Shown piece by piece: positions 5,588 through 12,165 of a stretch of DNA of 12,165 bases. The notes under the pieces are model-generated. The model ran no database searches. It had not been told where the DNA came from and saw only the letters and a program-made list of their open reading frames with translations. The translations under genes and the position numbers were made by a program. This DNA comes from Candidatus Nomurabacteria bacterium (GTDB lineage Bacteria > Patescibacteriota > Minisyncoccia > Phycocordibacterales > UBA9973). The stretch's first letter is position 1. Every line of letters begins with the position of its first letter. The stretch is from positions 1 through 12,165 of the forward strand of contig CALRFB010000017.1 of NCBI GenBank assembly GCA_943356455.1. The letters run 5' to 3'.

Positions 5588-6265
5588 TTACATTTTGACT
5601 TCACGCCATTCACCGGGCTTCATTTTGCCAAGCATAAATTTGCCGATACGAATACGTTCTAATTTGGTGACTTTCGCACCGAGTGATTCTGTCATGCGAC
5701 GAATCTGACGATTCTTACCTTCGGTTAAAACAATAGTAAATGTATTGTCGCTGGTAATTGTAATGCGACAAGGTTTGGTAGTATACACGTCCATCTTGTC
5801 GTCGCCACCGATTTTAACACCTTTTTCCATTGCCGTTTTGAAAGAATTGCTGATACGTTTGTCGATAGTAACTGCATACTCTTTTTCGTGACTTTTTTCG
5901 GGTGCTAGTAAGTCGTCTGTAATACGACCGTCATTGGTCATGATGATAAGCCCAGTCGATTCTTTATCGAGTCGGCCGATTGGAAAAAGTTTACCACCAT
6001 CAACCTTGGGGAATTTTGCTGTTGTTACAATATCTTTTTCACCCGGTTGTGGTTGGGTTGTAACAATACCAGCTGGTTTGTTGTACAAAAAGTAGCGGTA
6101 GGTTTTGCCCTTACCGCGGATTTCAATAGTGTCTGTATCGGCAACTTGCATACCAAGCGTCGCCTTAACACCATTGACAAAGACTTTGCCAGCAGCAACA
6201 AGCTCATCAGCCTCTCGGCGTGTAGCTTTGCCCTTATTCCTGAGTGCGACGTTTATACGTTCCAT
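5588..6265 (-). CDS. RsuA/RluB/RluF-family rRNA pseudouridine synthase
   Basis: The protein has 225 residues. An S4 RNA-binding domain at about 2-50 (ERINVALRNKGKATRREAD, VFVNG) is followed by the RsuA-type catalytic domain with PIGRLDKESTGLIIMTNDG (95-113); D100 is the conserved nucleophilic Asp. EGKNRQIRRM (182-191) and the following KLERIRIG are the other family signatures. The enzyme isomerises a single uridine in rRNA. The sequence does not tell whether the target is in 16S rRNA (RsuA) or 23S rRNA (RluB, RluF), so no symbol is given; the ERINVAL and VTKLERIRIG spacing reminds me of RluF. The gene is separated from the MFS gene upstream by 83 nt and ends directly against the HtrA-like gene. 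AGGA lies 9 nt before the ATG, the only possible SD found in this window. Confidence 0.93.
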   Translation of the reverse strand: MERINVALRNKGKATRREADELVAAGKVFVNGVKATLGMQVADTDTIEIRGKGKTYRYFLYNKPAGIVTTQPQPGEKDIVTTAKFPKVDGGKLFPIGRLDKESTGLIIMTNDGRITDDLLAPEKSHEKEYAVTIDKRISNSFKTAMEKGVKIGGDDKMDVYTTKPCRITITSDNTFTIVLTEGKNRQIRRMTESLGAKVTKLERIRIGKFMLGKMKPGEWREVKM

Positions 6266-6273
6266 GTATAAGC

Positions 6274-6302
6274 ATCCTACGCTAAAGACGCCAAAAAACC
6301 AA
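6274..6302 (-). promoter_or_regulatory. Candidate promoter for the pseudouridine synthase gene
   Basis: On the minus strand TTGGTT (6302-6297), a 17-nt spacer and TAGGAT (6279-6274) end 8 nt before the ATG at 6265. The same bases contain AGGA, so the TAGGAT could instead be a Shine-Dalgarno element on a transcript from the upstream MFS gene. The two readings cannot be separated from sequence alone. Confidence 0.35.
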
Positions 6303-6348
6303 ATAAAACAAAATTTTTGACCATTGAGATTGATTAAAAAAATATACC

Positions 6349-7512
6349 TTATCGCGTGTCTTTAAATCGTAGTGCCGGGATAATACCAAGGAGACATAAA
6401 ATACCTAGGAGAGAAAAAAGCATGTGATATCCGCTAATGCCAATAATAACCGAGGCTAAAATCGGAATAATGACACCAGCAAAAGGAGCGATCGAACGAT
6501 ACAGACTTACGAGGCCAAAATCACTAGCCTCGACGTGTTTAAAAAAGTAGCTGTCGGACATTACTTCTACCGTCGCTGCACCGATACGAGTTGTGAATAG
6601 TGTCACTGCCCAAAGCCAGATAGAGGGTGTGCTTATAGTCGTGAGCATAATTGTCGATAGACCCATAACCAGAAGACCAAAAACTAAAATTTCTTTTTCG
6701 CCAAAACGCATGTCCGCAATCCGTCCAAGAGGGTATTGCAATAAGACAAATGGCGAAAGCATTACAAAGAAAATGATACCAACCTCTTTCCAGCCAAAAC
6801 CAATTGTTTCAGTCAGATAAAGTGGCGTGAAAATAACCATAATTATATAAAAAGATTGTAAAATCAAATTTACTAAGTAGATCGAAGATAGATTTTTATT
6901 GCGAATGAGGGTACGCAAACCCTCGAGTAGTCGCGCTGGTTTCATGCTGTGACTATTGAGTGATATTCCTCCACGATACAAAGCCAAGAGTGAAAGAAAA
7001 ACAAGTACAGCTCCAACAATATATAGTCTTGAAAAACCACCAGTGTCGAGTATTGAGCCTGTTGCCAAGAGAGCAATCATCCAGGCAAGGTTTAGGACAG
7101 TAAGGTAAATTCCACGAATTCGTCCAGTCGAAGTATTGGCTGATGCATGCTCGACTATCATATCGAAACCGTAGAGAATAATTGAATTTGTTGCGAGGTA
7201 GAGAACAAACAATCCAGCGTAGCCGATAGAAAATACTGCATGAGACAAACCCGTAAGAGAGAAAATCGAAATGAGCAGTATCAGCCCAACAAAAAGTACG
7301 GTGCCATTGCGGGCAATTTTCTTGGGTACCCAAAACAGATGTGCCAAGAGCGCAAGACAAGCAGATATCGAATAGAGTGGACCGACTGCGTCTTCACCAA
7401 ATAGTCCAGCAGCGAACGTCGAATTGGCATAGCTAATCAGCGCCAAGTGAAGCGAGAAAAGAAAACCTGTAAGTAGGGCATACTTAAGCGCCCGCACCTG
7501 TACAATGCGCAT
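6349..7512 (-). CDS. Major facilitator superfamily transporter
   Basis: The protein has 387 residues and about twelve hydrophobic helices in two six-helix halves, joined by a polar loop at about 180-210 (RGGISLNSHS, GLRTLIRNKN). A motif A-like loop, LGRIADMRFGEKE (262-274), sits between TM8 and TM9, as expected for MFS proteins. The first half has a degraded version (WVPKKIARNG, 61-70). The size is normal for the superfamily. Nothing in the sequence fixes a substrate or direction; drug efflux or metabolite uptake are both possible. The gene follows RNase J by 58 nt and has its own perfect -10 box, so it is likely a separate transcript. No clear hairpin terminator follows, only a T-rich stretch. 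Confidence 0.88.
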   Translation of the reverse strand: MRIVQVRALKYALLTGFLFSLHLALISYANSTFAAGLFGEDAVGPLYSISACLALLAHLFWVPKKIARNGTVLFVGLILLISIFSLTGLSHAVFSIGYAGLFVLYLATNSIILYGFDMIVEHASANTSTGRIRGIYLTVLNLAWMIALLATGSILDTGGFSRLYIVGAVLVFLSLLALYRGGISLNSHSMKPARLLEGLRTLIRNKNLSSIYLVNLILQSFYIIMVIFTPLYLTETIGFGWKEVGIIFFVMLSPFVLLQYPLGRIADMRFGEKEILVFGLLVMGLSTIMLTTISTPSIWLWAVTLFTTRIGAATVEVMSDSYFFKHVEASDFGLVSLYRSIAPFAGVIIPILASVIIGISGYHMLFSLLGILCLLGIIPALRFKDTR

Positions 7513-7520
7513 ACGATACT

Positions 7521-7526
7521 ATTATA
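7521..7526 (-). promoter_or_regulatory. -10 box of the MFS gene, near-leaderless geometry
   Basis: A perfect TATAAT on the minus strand ends 8 nt before the ATG at 7512, which would place the transcription start within a base or two of the start codon. No good -35 is seen at 16-18 nt. There is no SD between the box and the ATG. Confidence 0.6.
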
Positions 7527-7570
7527 AATGATGTTGGCCGAAAAAGGAGAAAGAGTTCGGGAAAACTTTT

Positions 7571-9637
7571 TTATACACTCAATACAACTGGAATCACGAG
7601 TGGACGCTTTGCGGTTTTTTGGAATAGGAATTTTGATATATTGTCGCCAAGTTGCGTTTTAATAAGATCAAAGTTCACAGGATTTTGTCCAGCAATTCCG
7701 TCCTCTACTGTTTTTTTGATTATATGTCGGGCAGCCCGAAGTAGCTCTTGGTTTTCTTTCAAATAAATGAAACCACGAGAAATGAGGTCGGGGGATTTCT
7801 TAAGCTTTCCAGTTGCTGGATCAACAGTTGCGATAACAACGAACATGCCATCTTGGGCAAGCATTTGTCGATCACGGATAACCACATCTTGGACATCGCC
7901 AACTGAGAATCCATCAACCATCATGGCGCCAGCTGGAGCTTTTTCTGGACGAACGCTGATTTTTTCACCGTCCGGAGATATTTCGATGATCGAACCATTG
8001 TCTGGAACGATAATATTTGACTCAGACATGCCGAGATCCAGTGCCAAACGCTTGTGCGATTTGAGCATCGAATGATGTCCGTGGATTGGTACGAAGAATT
8101 TTGGATGGGTTTTGCGATGTAGCCAACGTATGTCTTCTTTGTTGCCGTGGCCTGTTGCGTGAACGTAGTCTTCTCCAGATGTACGGAAAGTAATCACATT
8201 GACGTCTTGACGAGCAAGACCGTCTTTCAAACGCTGTACAGCGACTTCATTTCCTGGAACGATCGACGCTGAAAGGATAATGGTGTCACCCTTGGTAAGT
8301 TTAAATTTGGCATGTGTTTTATTTGCAGCACGATTGAGCGCAGCAAATTCTTCACCTTGTGCGCCAGTCATGAGGACGATCAATTTGTCTGGCGGATAAT
8401 CGCCCATCTCGTCGACTGTAATGATGGAACCTTTTTTTGGTTTCATCAAACCAGCTTGAATAACGATATCAATGTTATTTTTCATTGAGCGTCCTTCGAC
8501 GACGACTTTTTTGCCGAGACCTTCTGCGATCTCAACGATTTTCATGAGACGGGTGATGTGCGAAGCAAAAGCAGCAATAATAATACGGCCGTTTTTGTGT
8601 TCATTGATAAGTTTTTCCAAACCTTGGTGCACCTTGATTTCAGCAAGAGCAAAACCTTCGTTTTCAATGTTTGTCGAGTCGGTCATGAGCAAGAGTACTT
8701 TGGCTTTGTCGAATATTTCGTACTCTTTTTCTTCAGACGCGGAAACAACACCATCGACTTGGTCGAGTTTGTAGTCACCAGGGTTGATAATCCAGCCGTT
8801 CGGAGTATCTATGATGATACCCATGGAGTCCGGAATAGTATGCGTTACGCCCCAAAATTTAACCTTGATTTTACCAAATGTCACAACTTCGTCTTTTTCA
8901 ACGACCTGAGCATTCATTGCTGGAAAATGAGGGAATTCACTTTGGCGCTTTTTCATGAGCATAACTGAAAGGTTGCGAGAGTAGACAGGTGGGTTGCCGA
9001 TACGAGAAAGCACAATAGGCACACCACCGATGTGGTCGAGGTGACCGTGCGTGATGATAAGTGCACGAATTTTATCTTTACGTTCTTCTAGGTAGCGTGT
9101 ATTTGGGATAGTGTAGTCGATACCGGGTGTATCGTTTTTCGCAAATTCCATACCTGCGTCGATAACGATGATGTCATCTTCAGTTTCGATAGCAGTCATG
9201 TTCTTGCCGATTTCTTCGACGCCACCGAGAGGAATAATACGAATCACGCCAGGAGCAACTGGGGGAATAGTGACTTTGTTTTTATCTGGGCGCGATGTTG
9301 TTGTTGATTTTGGTGGTTCAGGTTGTTTTGGTCGGCGTGATTTGCCAAACTTGCCACCATATTGAAATGTTTTTGTGCGGACATTTTTCTTTGGCGGACG
9401 AGCACCGTGAGTGGCATGACTGTGGCCAGTGTGTGATCCTCCTGTACCTGTGCTAGTCTGTCCAGCGCTAGTTCCTTGGCTTGACTGCGTAGGGTGGGCA
9501 GTACGCGTTTGGGTACCATGAATAGCCACATGATGTGTGCTATTTGTATTGTTTGTATGCGAACGGTACGTTTTTGTTTCCGGTCGTGGGCGGTCGTTTG
9601 AAGGACCAACTCTTTTTCTAGGATATGTATTGTCCAT
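7571..9637 (-). CDS. rnj: Ribonuclease J with long disordered N-terminus
   Basis: The protein has 688 residues; typical RNase J is about 555. Residues 1-130 are a basic Thr/Ser/Gly/His-rich low-complexity extension. The metallo-beta-lactamase core begins at IRIIPLGGVEEIGKN (132-146) and carries the zinc motif HGHLDH (197-202), H266 in VTHTIPDS and D288 in NPGDYK. The beta-CASP domain includes MTGAQGEEFAALNR (423-436), HATGHGNKED (493-502) and PIHGH (517-521). A C-terminal domain follows (DPATGKLKKSPDLISRGF, 607-623). RNase J is an endoribonuclease and 5'-3' exoribonuclease that drives mRNA turnover and rRNA maturation, in place of RNase E. The extension may contact RNA, the ribosome or other decay factors. 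It lies 28 nt after the substrate-binding protein gene and is probably co-transcribed with it and secG. Confidence 0.96.
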   Translation of the reverse strand: MDNTYPRKRVGPSNDRPRPETKTYRSHTNNTNSTHHVAIHGTQTRTAHPTQSSQGTSAGQTSTGTGGSHTGHSHATHGARPPKKNVRTKTFQYGGKFGKSRRPKQPEPPKSTTTSRPDKNKVTIPPVAPGVIRIIPLGGVEEIGKNMTAIETEDDIIVIDAGMEFAKNDTPGIDYTIPNTRYLEERKDKIRALIITHGHLDHIGGVPIVLSRIGNPPVYSRNLSVMLMKKRQSEFPHFPAMNAQVVEKDEVVTFGKIKVKFWGVTHTIPDSMGIIIDTPNGWIINPGDYKLDQVDGVVSASEEKEYEIFDKAKVLLLMTDSTNIENEGFALAEIKVHQGLEKLINEHKNGRIIIAAFASHITRLMKIVEIAEGLGKKVVVEGRSMKNNIDIVIQAGLMKPKKGSIITVDEMGDYPPDKLIVLMTGAQGEEFAALNRAANKTHAKFKLTKGDTIILSASIVPGNEVAVQRLKDGLARQDVNVITFRTSGEDYVHATGHGNKEDIRWLHRKTHPKFFVPIHGHHSMLKSHKRLALDLGMSESNIIVPDNGSIIEISPDGEKISVRPEKAPAGAMMVDGFSVGDVQDVVIRDRQMLAQDGMFVVIATVDPATGKLKKSPDLISRGFIYLKENQELLRAARHIIKKTVEDGIAGQNPVNFDLIKTQLGDNISKFLFQKTAKRPLVIPVVLSV

Positions 9638-9651
9638 ATAGGTAGTTATTA

Positions 9652-9657
9652 TTTATA
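9652..9657 (-). promoter_or_regulatory. Weak internal -10 candidate for RNase J
   Basis: TATAAA on the minus strand lies in a very AT-rich 28-nt gap, 14 nt before the ATG at 9637. It could give RNase J its own short-leader transcript in addition to read-through from secG. AT-richness makes chance matches likely and no -35 was identified. Confidence 0.25.
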
Positions 9658-9665
9658 ATTATTAC

Positions 9666-11414
9666 TTATTTTTTAATAAAGGCATTCCAAACTTTTTCGG
9701 TTTCGATAAACCACGAGGCAATATCTCGGAATCTGTCTGAAGATAAAACGATACCCGATGTCGCACTTTGACCTTGTACGTGACTGCGGCGTGCTTCTAT
9801 GTATAAAGGTGAATAGATGAAAGCGACTGGTGCATTTTTCTCAATATCCGACTGAATGATCTGTAAACCAGCTCGGCGTTTTTCAGGATTTGCAGAAGCG
9901 AGAACATCTGTCAGGGCCTTATCTACAACACTACTTTTATACATTGCGACATTGAGGCCTGGGTCACTTGTTTGCGACGAATGCCAGAAGGAGTATAAGC
10001 TACCAGTATTTGTCACATATTCCCCAAACAAAAGCGCATCGTAGTTGCGTGGACGAATAATGTCTTGGTTGAGGTCACCAAGACTGTAAATCTTTACTTC
10101 GACAGAGAAGCCGACTGCTTCCAGATTCTGTTTAAGTATATCAGCTGTGGCGACAAGTTCGGGTGTATCGGCTGTGGTTATTGCAAAAGAAAGAGATGTT
10201 GTAGTCTTGGCTTTGGTGTCAGTTTTACTACGAATACCACCTGCTCCGACTTTCCAACCAGCTTGATCGAGCATTTGTGTGGCATCTTGGTGTAAAGCAT
10301 TTGAATCATCATCACTTGAACCTAAAAATATGGCTGGAACTGGTCCTGAAATCGGAGCGCCATATCCGTAGAGAACCGTGTCTATAATTTGTTGTCTGTT
10401 GATACTTTGTTTTACAGCTTGAACCACGATAGGATCATTGAAAATCGGATTTTGGTTTTTATTCATAAATAAACCAAATATTCGGGGGAGTTCACGAATG
10501 TCTATAGCCATACCTTTGTCCGCAAGTACTTTTGTTCGCTCGGGCGAAAGTCCAGATGCAATGTCGATGTTGCGAGACGTAAGTGCATTGCCGAGTTCGC
10601 GTTCGTTTGCATAGGAACGGATGGCCAGTTTAGAAATAAAAGGTTTGCCACCAATATATTTATTGAAGGGCGATAGTATAAATTCATCTGCGATACCAGA
10701 AGAGTTTCGGTTTACGCTGGATATTTTATATGGTCCGGAACCAATTGCATTAATATTGAGTGCACTAAATGCAAATTCTTCAGGAGAAAGGTTGGACCAA
10801 AGATTCGCAGGCATAATCCCAATCGTTACCAGCTCAAGAAAAGGAGAATATGGTTGCTTGAGATTAAATACCACTGTCATTTCATCAATCTTGGTGACAG
10901 AAATACCTTGCCACGCTGCTTTTTTAGGACTGTCGATCAAAGGGTGTTGGATTTGGTTGATTGTATACACAACATCGTCAGAAGTAACCTTGTTTCTATT
11001 ATGAAAAATTGCGGTATCTTTTATTATAAATGTATATGTCTTACCATCGGGGCTTACAGAATATGAATCAGCAAGATCTGGCGTAGGTATGCCACCCGTG
11101 TCCAGGCGCATGAGCCCAGAATACACAAGTGACGTAAGATCTTTGTCAGCATCAGAAACAGCCAAAACGGGATTTACAAAACGAGGTGTACCAATGATGC
11201 CTTCTTGAAGTTTGCCGCCGTGGATCGGCACATTCGTGCTTACTTCTGAATTAAGTATACCGAGCATCCAAATAAGCGTCACAAATGCAACACAAAACAG
11301 CGACAAAAATGAAGCCAGTTCTTTTCTCGTAAAAGATCGTATTGAATGTTGACCCTTGCGACGAAGCTCGGGGAGGGAGAAATTGCGCGCAAAACGCGTT
11401 TTTTTATGTGCCAT
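9666..11414 (-). CDS. Membrane-anchored oligopeptide-type (SBP_bac_5) substrate-binding protein
   Basis: The protein has 582 residues. A basic cytoplasmic segment (1-33) and TM helix (about 34-54) replace the usual lipoprotein signal; no lipobox Cys is present. The binding domain follows, with family marks: GGKLQEGIIGTPRFVNPVLA (66-85), LVYSGLMRLD (96-105), SVSPDGKTYTFIIKDTAIFH (119-138), TSDDVVYTINQI (144-155) and a YKSSVVDKALTDVL helix near the C-terminus. Members capture peptides or other solutes for ABC importers (OppA/DppA type). No permease or ATPase gene is in the window, so the partner must lie elsewhere, or the protein works alone. It follows secG by 16 nt and precedes RNase J by 28 nt on the same strand, which suggests one operon. 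No SD is seen before the ATG. Confidence 0.93.
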   Translation of the reverse strand: MAHKKTRFARNFSLPELRRKGQHSIRSFTRKELASFLSLFCVAFVTLIWMLGILNSEVSTNVPIHGGKLQEGIIGTPRFVNPVLAVSDADKDLTSLVYSGLMRLDTGGIPTPDLADSYSVSPDGKTYTFIIKDTAIFHNRNKVTSDDVVYTINQIQHPLIDSPKKAAWQGISVTKIDEMTVVFNLKQPYSPFLELVTIGIMPANLWSNLSPEEFAFSALNINAIGSGPYKISSVNRNSSGIADEFILSPFNKYIGGKPFISKLAIRSYANERELGNALTSRNIDIASGLSPERTKVLADKGMAIDIRELPRIFGLFMNKNQNPIFNDPIVVQAVKQSINRQQIIDTVLYGYGAPISGPVPAIFLGSSDDDSNALHQDATQMLDQAGWKVGAGGIRSKTDTKAKTTTSLSFAITTADTPELVATADILKQNLEAVGFSVEVKIYSLGDLNQDIIRPRNYDALLFGEYVTNTGSLYSFWHSSQTSDPGLNVAMYKSSVVDKALTDVLASANPEKRRAGLQIIQSDIEKNAPVAFIYSPLYIEARRSHVQGQSATSGIVLSSDRFRDIASWFIETEKVWNAFIKK

Positions 11415-11430
11415 ATGGTGAGTTTTACTA

Positions 11431-11655
11431 CTACCGAAGGATGAAAGAGGTGATTGCGGCCGCAGCGAAAAGAATCGCGACGACGATCGTGAAGTACATC
11501 AAGAACTTCTCAAAACCTCTCCTGGTGTGATAGTTTGCGACACTGTCGCCACCACCCAGAGAAGCACCGATTCCGGCGCTTGAAACCTGGAGGAGTATTC
11601 CTGCAATGAGGAGAATTGAGAGCACAATCTGAATAATAGGGAGATATGATTGCAT
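11431..11655 (-). CDS. secG: Preprotein translocase subunit SecG
   Basis: The protein has 74 residues and two TM helices (about 6-23 and 52-71). Between them is the typical SecG stretch: GILLQVSSAGIGASLGGG (19-36), then NYHTRRGFEKFL (41-52). SecG joins SecY and SecE in the SecYEG channel and assists SecA-driven export. The length and the conserved Gly-rich loop plus RRGxEK motif make the call firm. It is the first gene of a minus-strand run, with a good promoter upstream, followed by the substrate-binding protein and RNase J. In Bacillus-type genomes secG is often next to the RNase R gene; here an exonuclease of another family occupies a similar place. Confidence 0.95.
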   Translation of the reverse strand: MQSYLPIIQIVLSILLIAGILLQVSSAGIGASLGGGDSVANYHTRRGFEKFLMYFTIVVAILFAAAAITSFILR

Positions 11656-11670
11656 ATTCGGTATGGGATC

Positions 11671-11699
11671 ATACTAGCACACCGACAGTATTTTTGCAA
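11671..11699 (-). promoter_or_regulatory. Promoter of the secG operon
   Basis: On the minus strand TTGCAA (11699-11694), a spacer of exactly 17 nt and TAGTAT (11676-11671). An overlapping TATGAT (11673-11668) is an alternative -10. Transcription would start roughly 4-9 nt before the ATG at 11655, giving a very short leader without an SD. Confidence 0.7.
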
Positions 11700-11756
11700 A
11701 ATCTTAAAGTAATCCACAAGACCCTAGTACGTGGAAAAAAAATGAAGAAGTGATGA

Positions 11757-11765
11757 TGGTATAAT
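11757..11765 (+). promoter_or_regulatory. Extended -10 promoter for the FN3-domain gene
   Basis: TGG-TATAAT is an extended -10 with a perfect hexamer; the -35 region is a run of A and lacks consensus. Transcription should start near 11772, giving a leader of about 60 nt before the ATG at 11831. It is divergent from the secG promoter about 60 bp away. Confidence 0.6.
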
Positions 11766-11830
11766 TCAATGAGCACATTTATTGTCGTTATTTATTATTT
11801 TGCCCGGCATGTCCGGTATCAATCGTCATT

Positions 11831-12165
11831 ATGAAAAAGAATACGTTACTACTTCTTTTAGTCGCCATCGGCGCCATGCTCATATACCTCTTTGTTGGAG
11901 GCGGTATTAAAAATGGCAACGATTCTACAGATCAAGCTGATTTGTACGCTGACCAACAACTTGGAGCTCAGGCGGGTTGTACCTCGGCATCTACACCGAC
12001 ACTATCCAACATAACTGCGACTTCAGTAACAGCGAACAGCGCTTCGCTTTCATGGTCAACCAATATTCCGGCAGATTCCGAAGTGAAATACTGGAAATCT
12101 TCACTCGCTGAATCTACTGCAAGTTGGCAACCAGTCACAGATGTAACCGGTACTCTTGCTCATAT
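11831..12165 (+). CDS. Secreted or anchored fibronectin type III-like protein, 3' truncated
   Basis: The open frame runs off the window end after 111 codons. MKKNT and a hydrophobic stretch (about 5-23) form a signal peptide or membrane anchor. A polar acidic linker (27-42) is followed by CTSASTPTLSNITATSVTAN (50-69) and ASLSWSTNIPADSEVKYW (71-88). This is the start of a fibronectin type III-like domain: the conserved Trp in SWSTN and the DSEVKYW strand are typical of extracellular FN3 repeats in Parcubacteria surface proteins. What follows (more FN3, a wall-binding domain or an enzyme) is not visible. There is no SD, and the leader is about 60 nt if the TATAAT upstream is the promoter. Confidence 0.8.
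   Translation, partial: MKKNTLLLLLVAIGAMLIYLFVGGGIKNGNDSTDQADLYADQQLGAQAGCTSASTPTLSNITATSVTANSASLSWSTNIPADSEVKYWKSSLAESTASWQPVTDVTGTLAH

Noticed and set aside
6303-6348. T-rich stretch (minus strand) after the MFS gene as a terminator
   Set aside because: It has T-runs but no GC-containing stem in front of them.
7538-7560. CCGAA/TTCGG inverted repeat as RNase J terminator
   Set aside because: The stem is only 5 bp with a 13-nt loop, and no T-run follows on the minus strand.
11769-11834. 21-codon leader peptide whose stop overlaps the FN3 gene start as ATGA
   Set aside because: Its ATG lies only 3 nt after the TATAAT, so it would be upstream of the predicted transcription start. The sequence shows no attenuation pattern. 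It remains possible if an earlier promoter exists.
1-12165. Alternative genetic code with TGA as Gly (as in Absconditabacteria/Gracilibacteria)
   Set aside because: All genes are full length under the standard code and contain no in-frame TGA at family-conserved Gly positions.
1-12165. Defence island, prophage or mobile element
   Set aside because: There is no integrase, transposase, restriction, toxin-antitoxin or phage gene and no terminal repeats. Gene content is envelope and housekeeping.

Overview
The window looks like chromosomal DNA from a Patescibacteria/CPR bacterium, most likely of the Parcubacteria lineage. This rests on the gene repertoire: a secreted protein ending in a Parcubacteria-style peptidoglycan-binding domain, a membrane-anchored CAP protein, a short Fe-S-free MutY-like glycosylase, a membrane-anchored orphan solute-binding protein, and RNase J with a long basic low-complexity N-terminus. 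It also rests on the expression signals: almost no gene has a Shine-Dalgarno sequence, and several have a -10 box 6-14 nt before the start codon. No taxonomic marker such as rRNA is present, so the assignment is inference. The standard genetic code fits every gene.

Layout. Positions 68-5587 are all on the + strand. In order they encode a two-TM protein with a Cache/PAS-like extracytoplasmic sensor domain, a 50-residue lmo0937-family membrane protein, a secreted protein with a His/Asp-rich tract and a peptidoglycan-binding domain, a CAP/SCP-domain membrane protein, a MutY-like glycosylase, and an HtrA/DegP-like membrane-anchored protease. Most of these genes appear to have their own promoter, and two clear hairpin terminators separate the early ones. 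Positions 5588-11655 are all on the - strand: an RsuA/RluF-type pseudouridine synthase, an MFS transporter, RNase J, an oligopeptide-type substrate-binding protein and SecG. The last three form a probable operon read in the order secG - SBP - rnj. A divergent 175-nt intergenic region (11656-11830) leads to a + strand gene cut by the window end. It encodes a signal anchor followed by a fibronectin type III-like domain.

How it fits together. Much of the window concerns the cell envelope and its quality control: export (SecG), surface or wall-attached proteins (peptidoglycan-binding, CAP, FN3), periplasm-side proteolysis (HtrA), small stress-type membrane protein (lmo0937), sensing (Cache-like) and uptake (SBP, MFS). 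The remainder is nucleic-acid housekeeping (MutY-like, RNase J, pseudouridine synthase). There is no mobile element, CRISPR array, tRNA, rRNA or prophage, and no gap between genes exceeds about 175 nt.

I found no convincing multi-gene novel system. The points most worth a second look are the promoter/start-codon geometry that suggests leaderless or near-leaderless mRNAs, the MutY-like enzyme with Glu in place of the catalytic Asp and no Fe-S cysteines, the sensor-only Cache-like protein, the acidic His-rich tract of the wall-binding protein, and the palindromes upstream of the lmo0937 gene.
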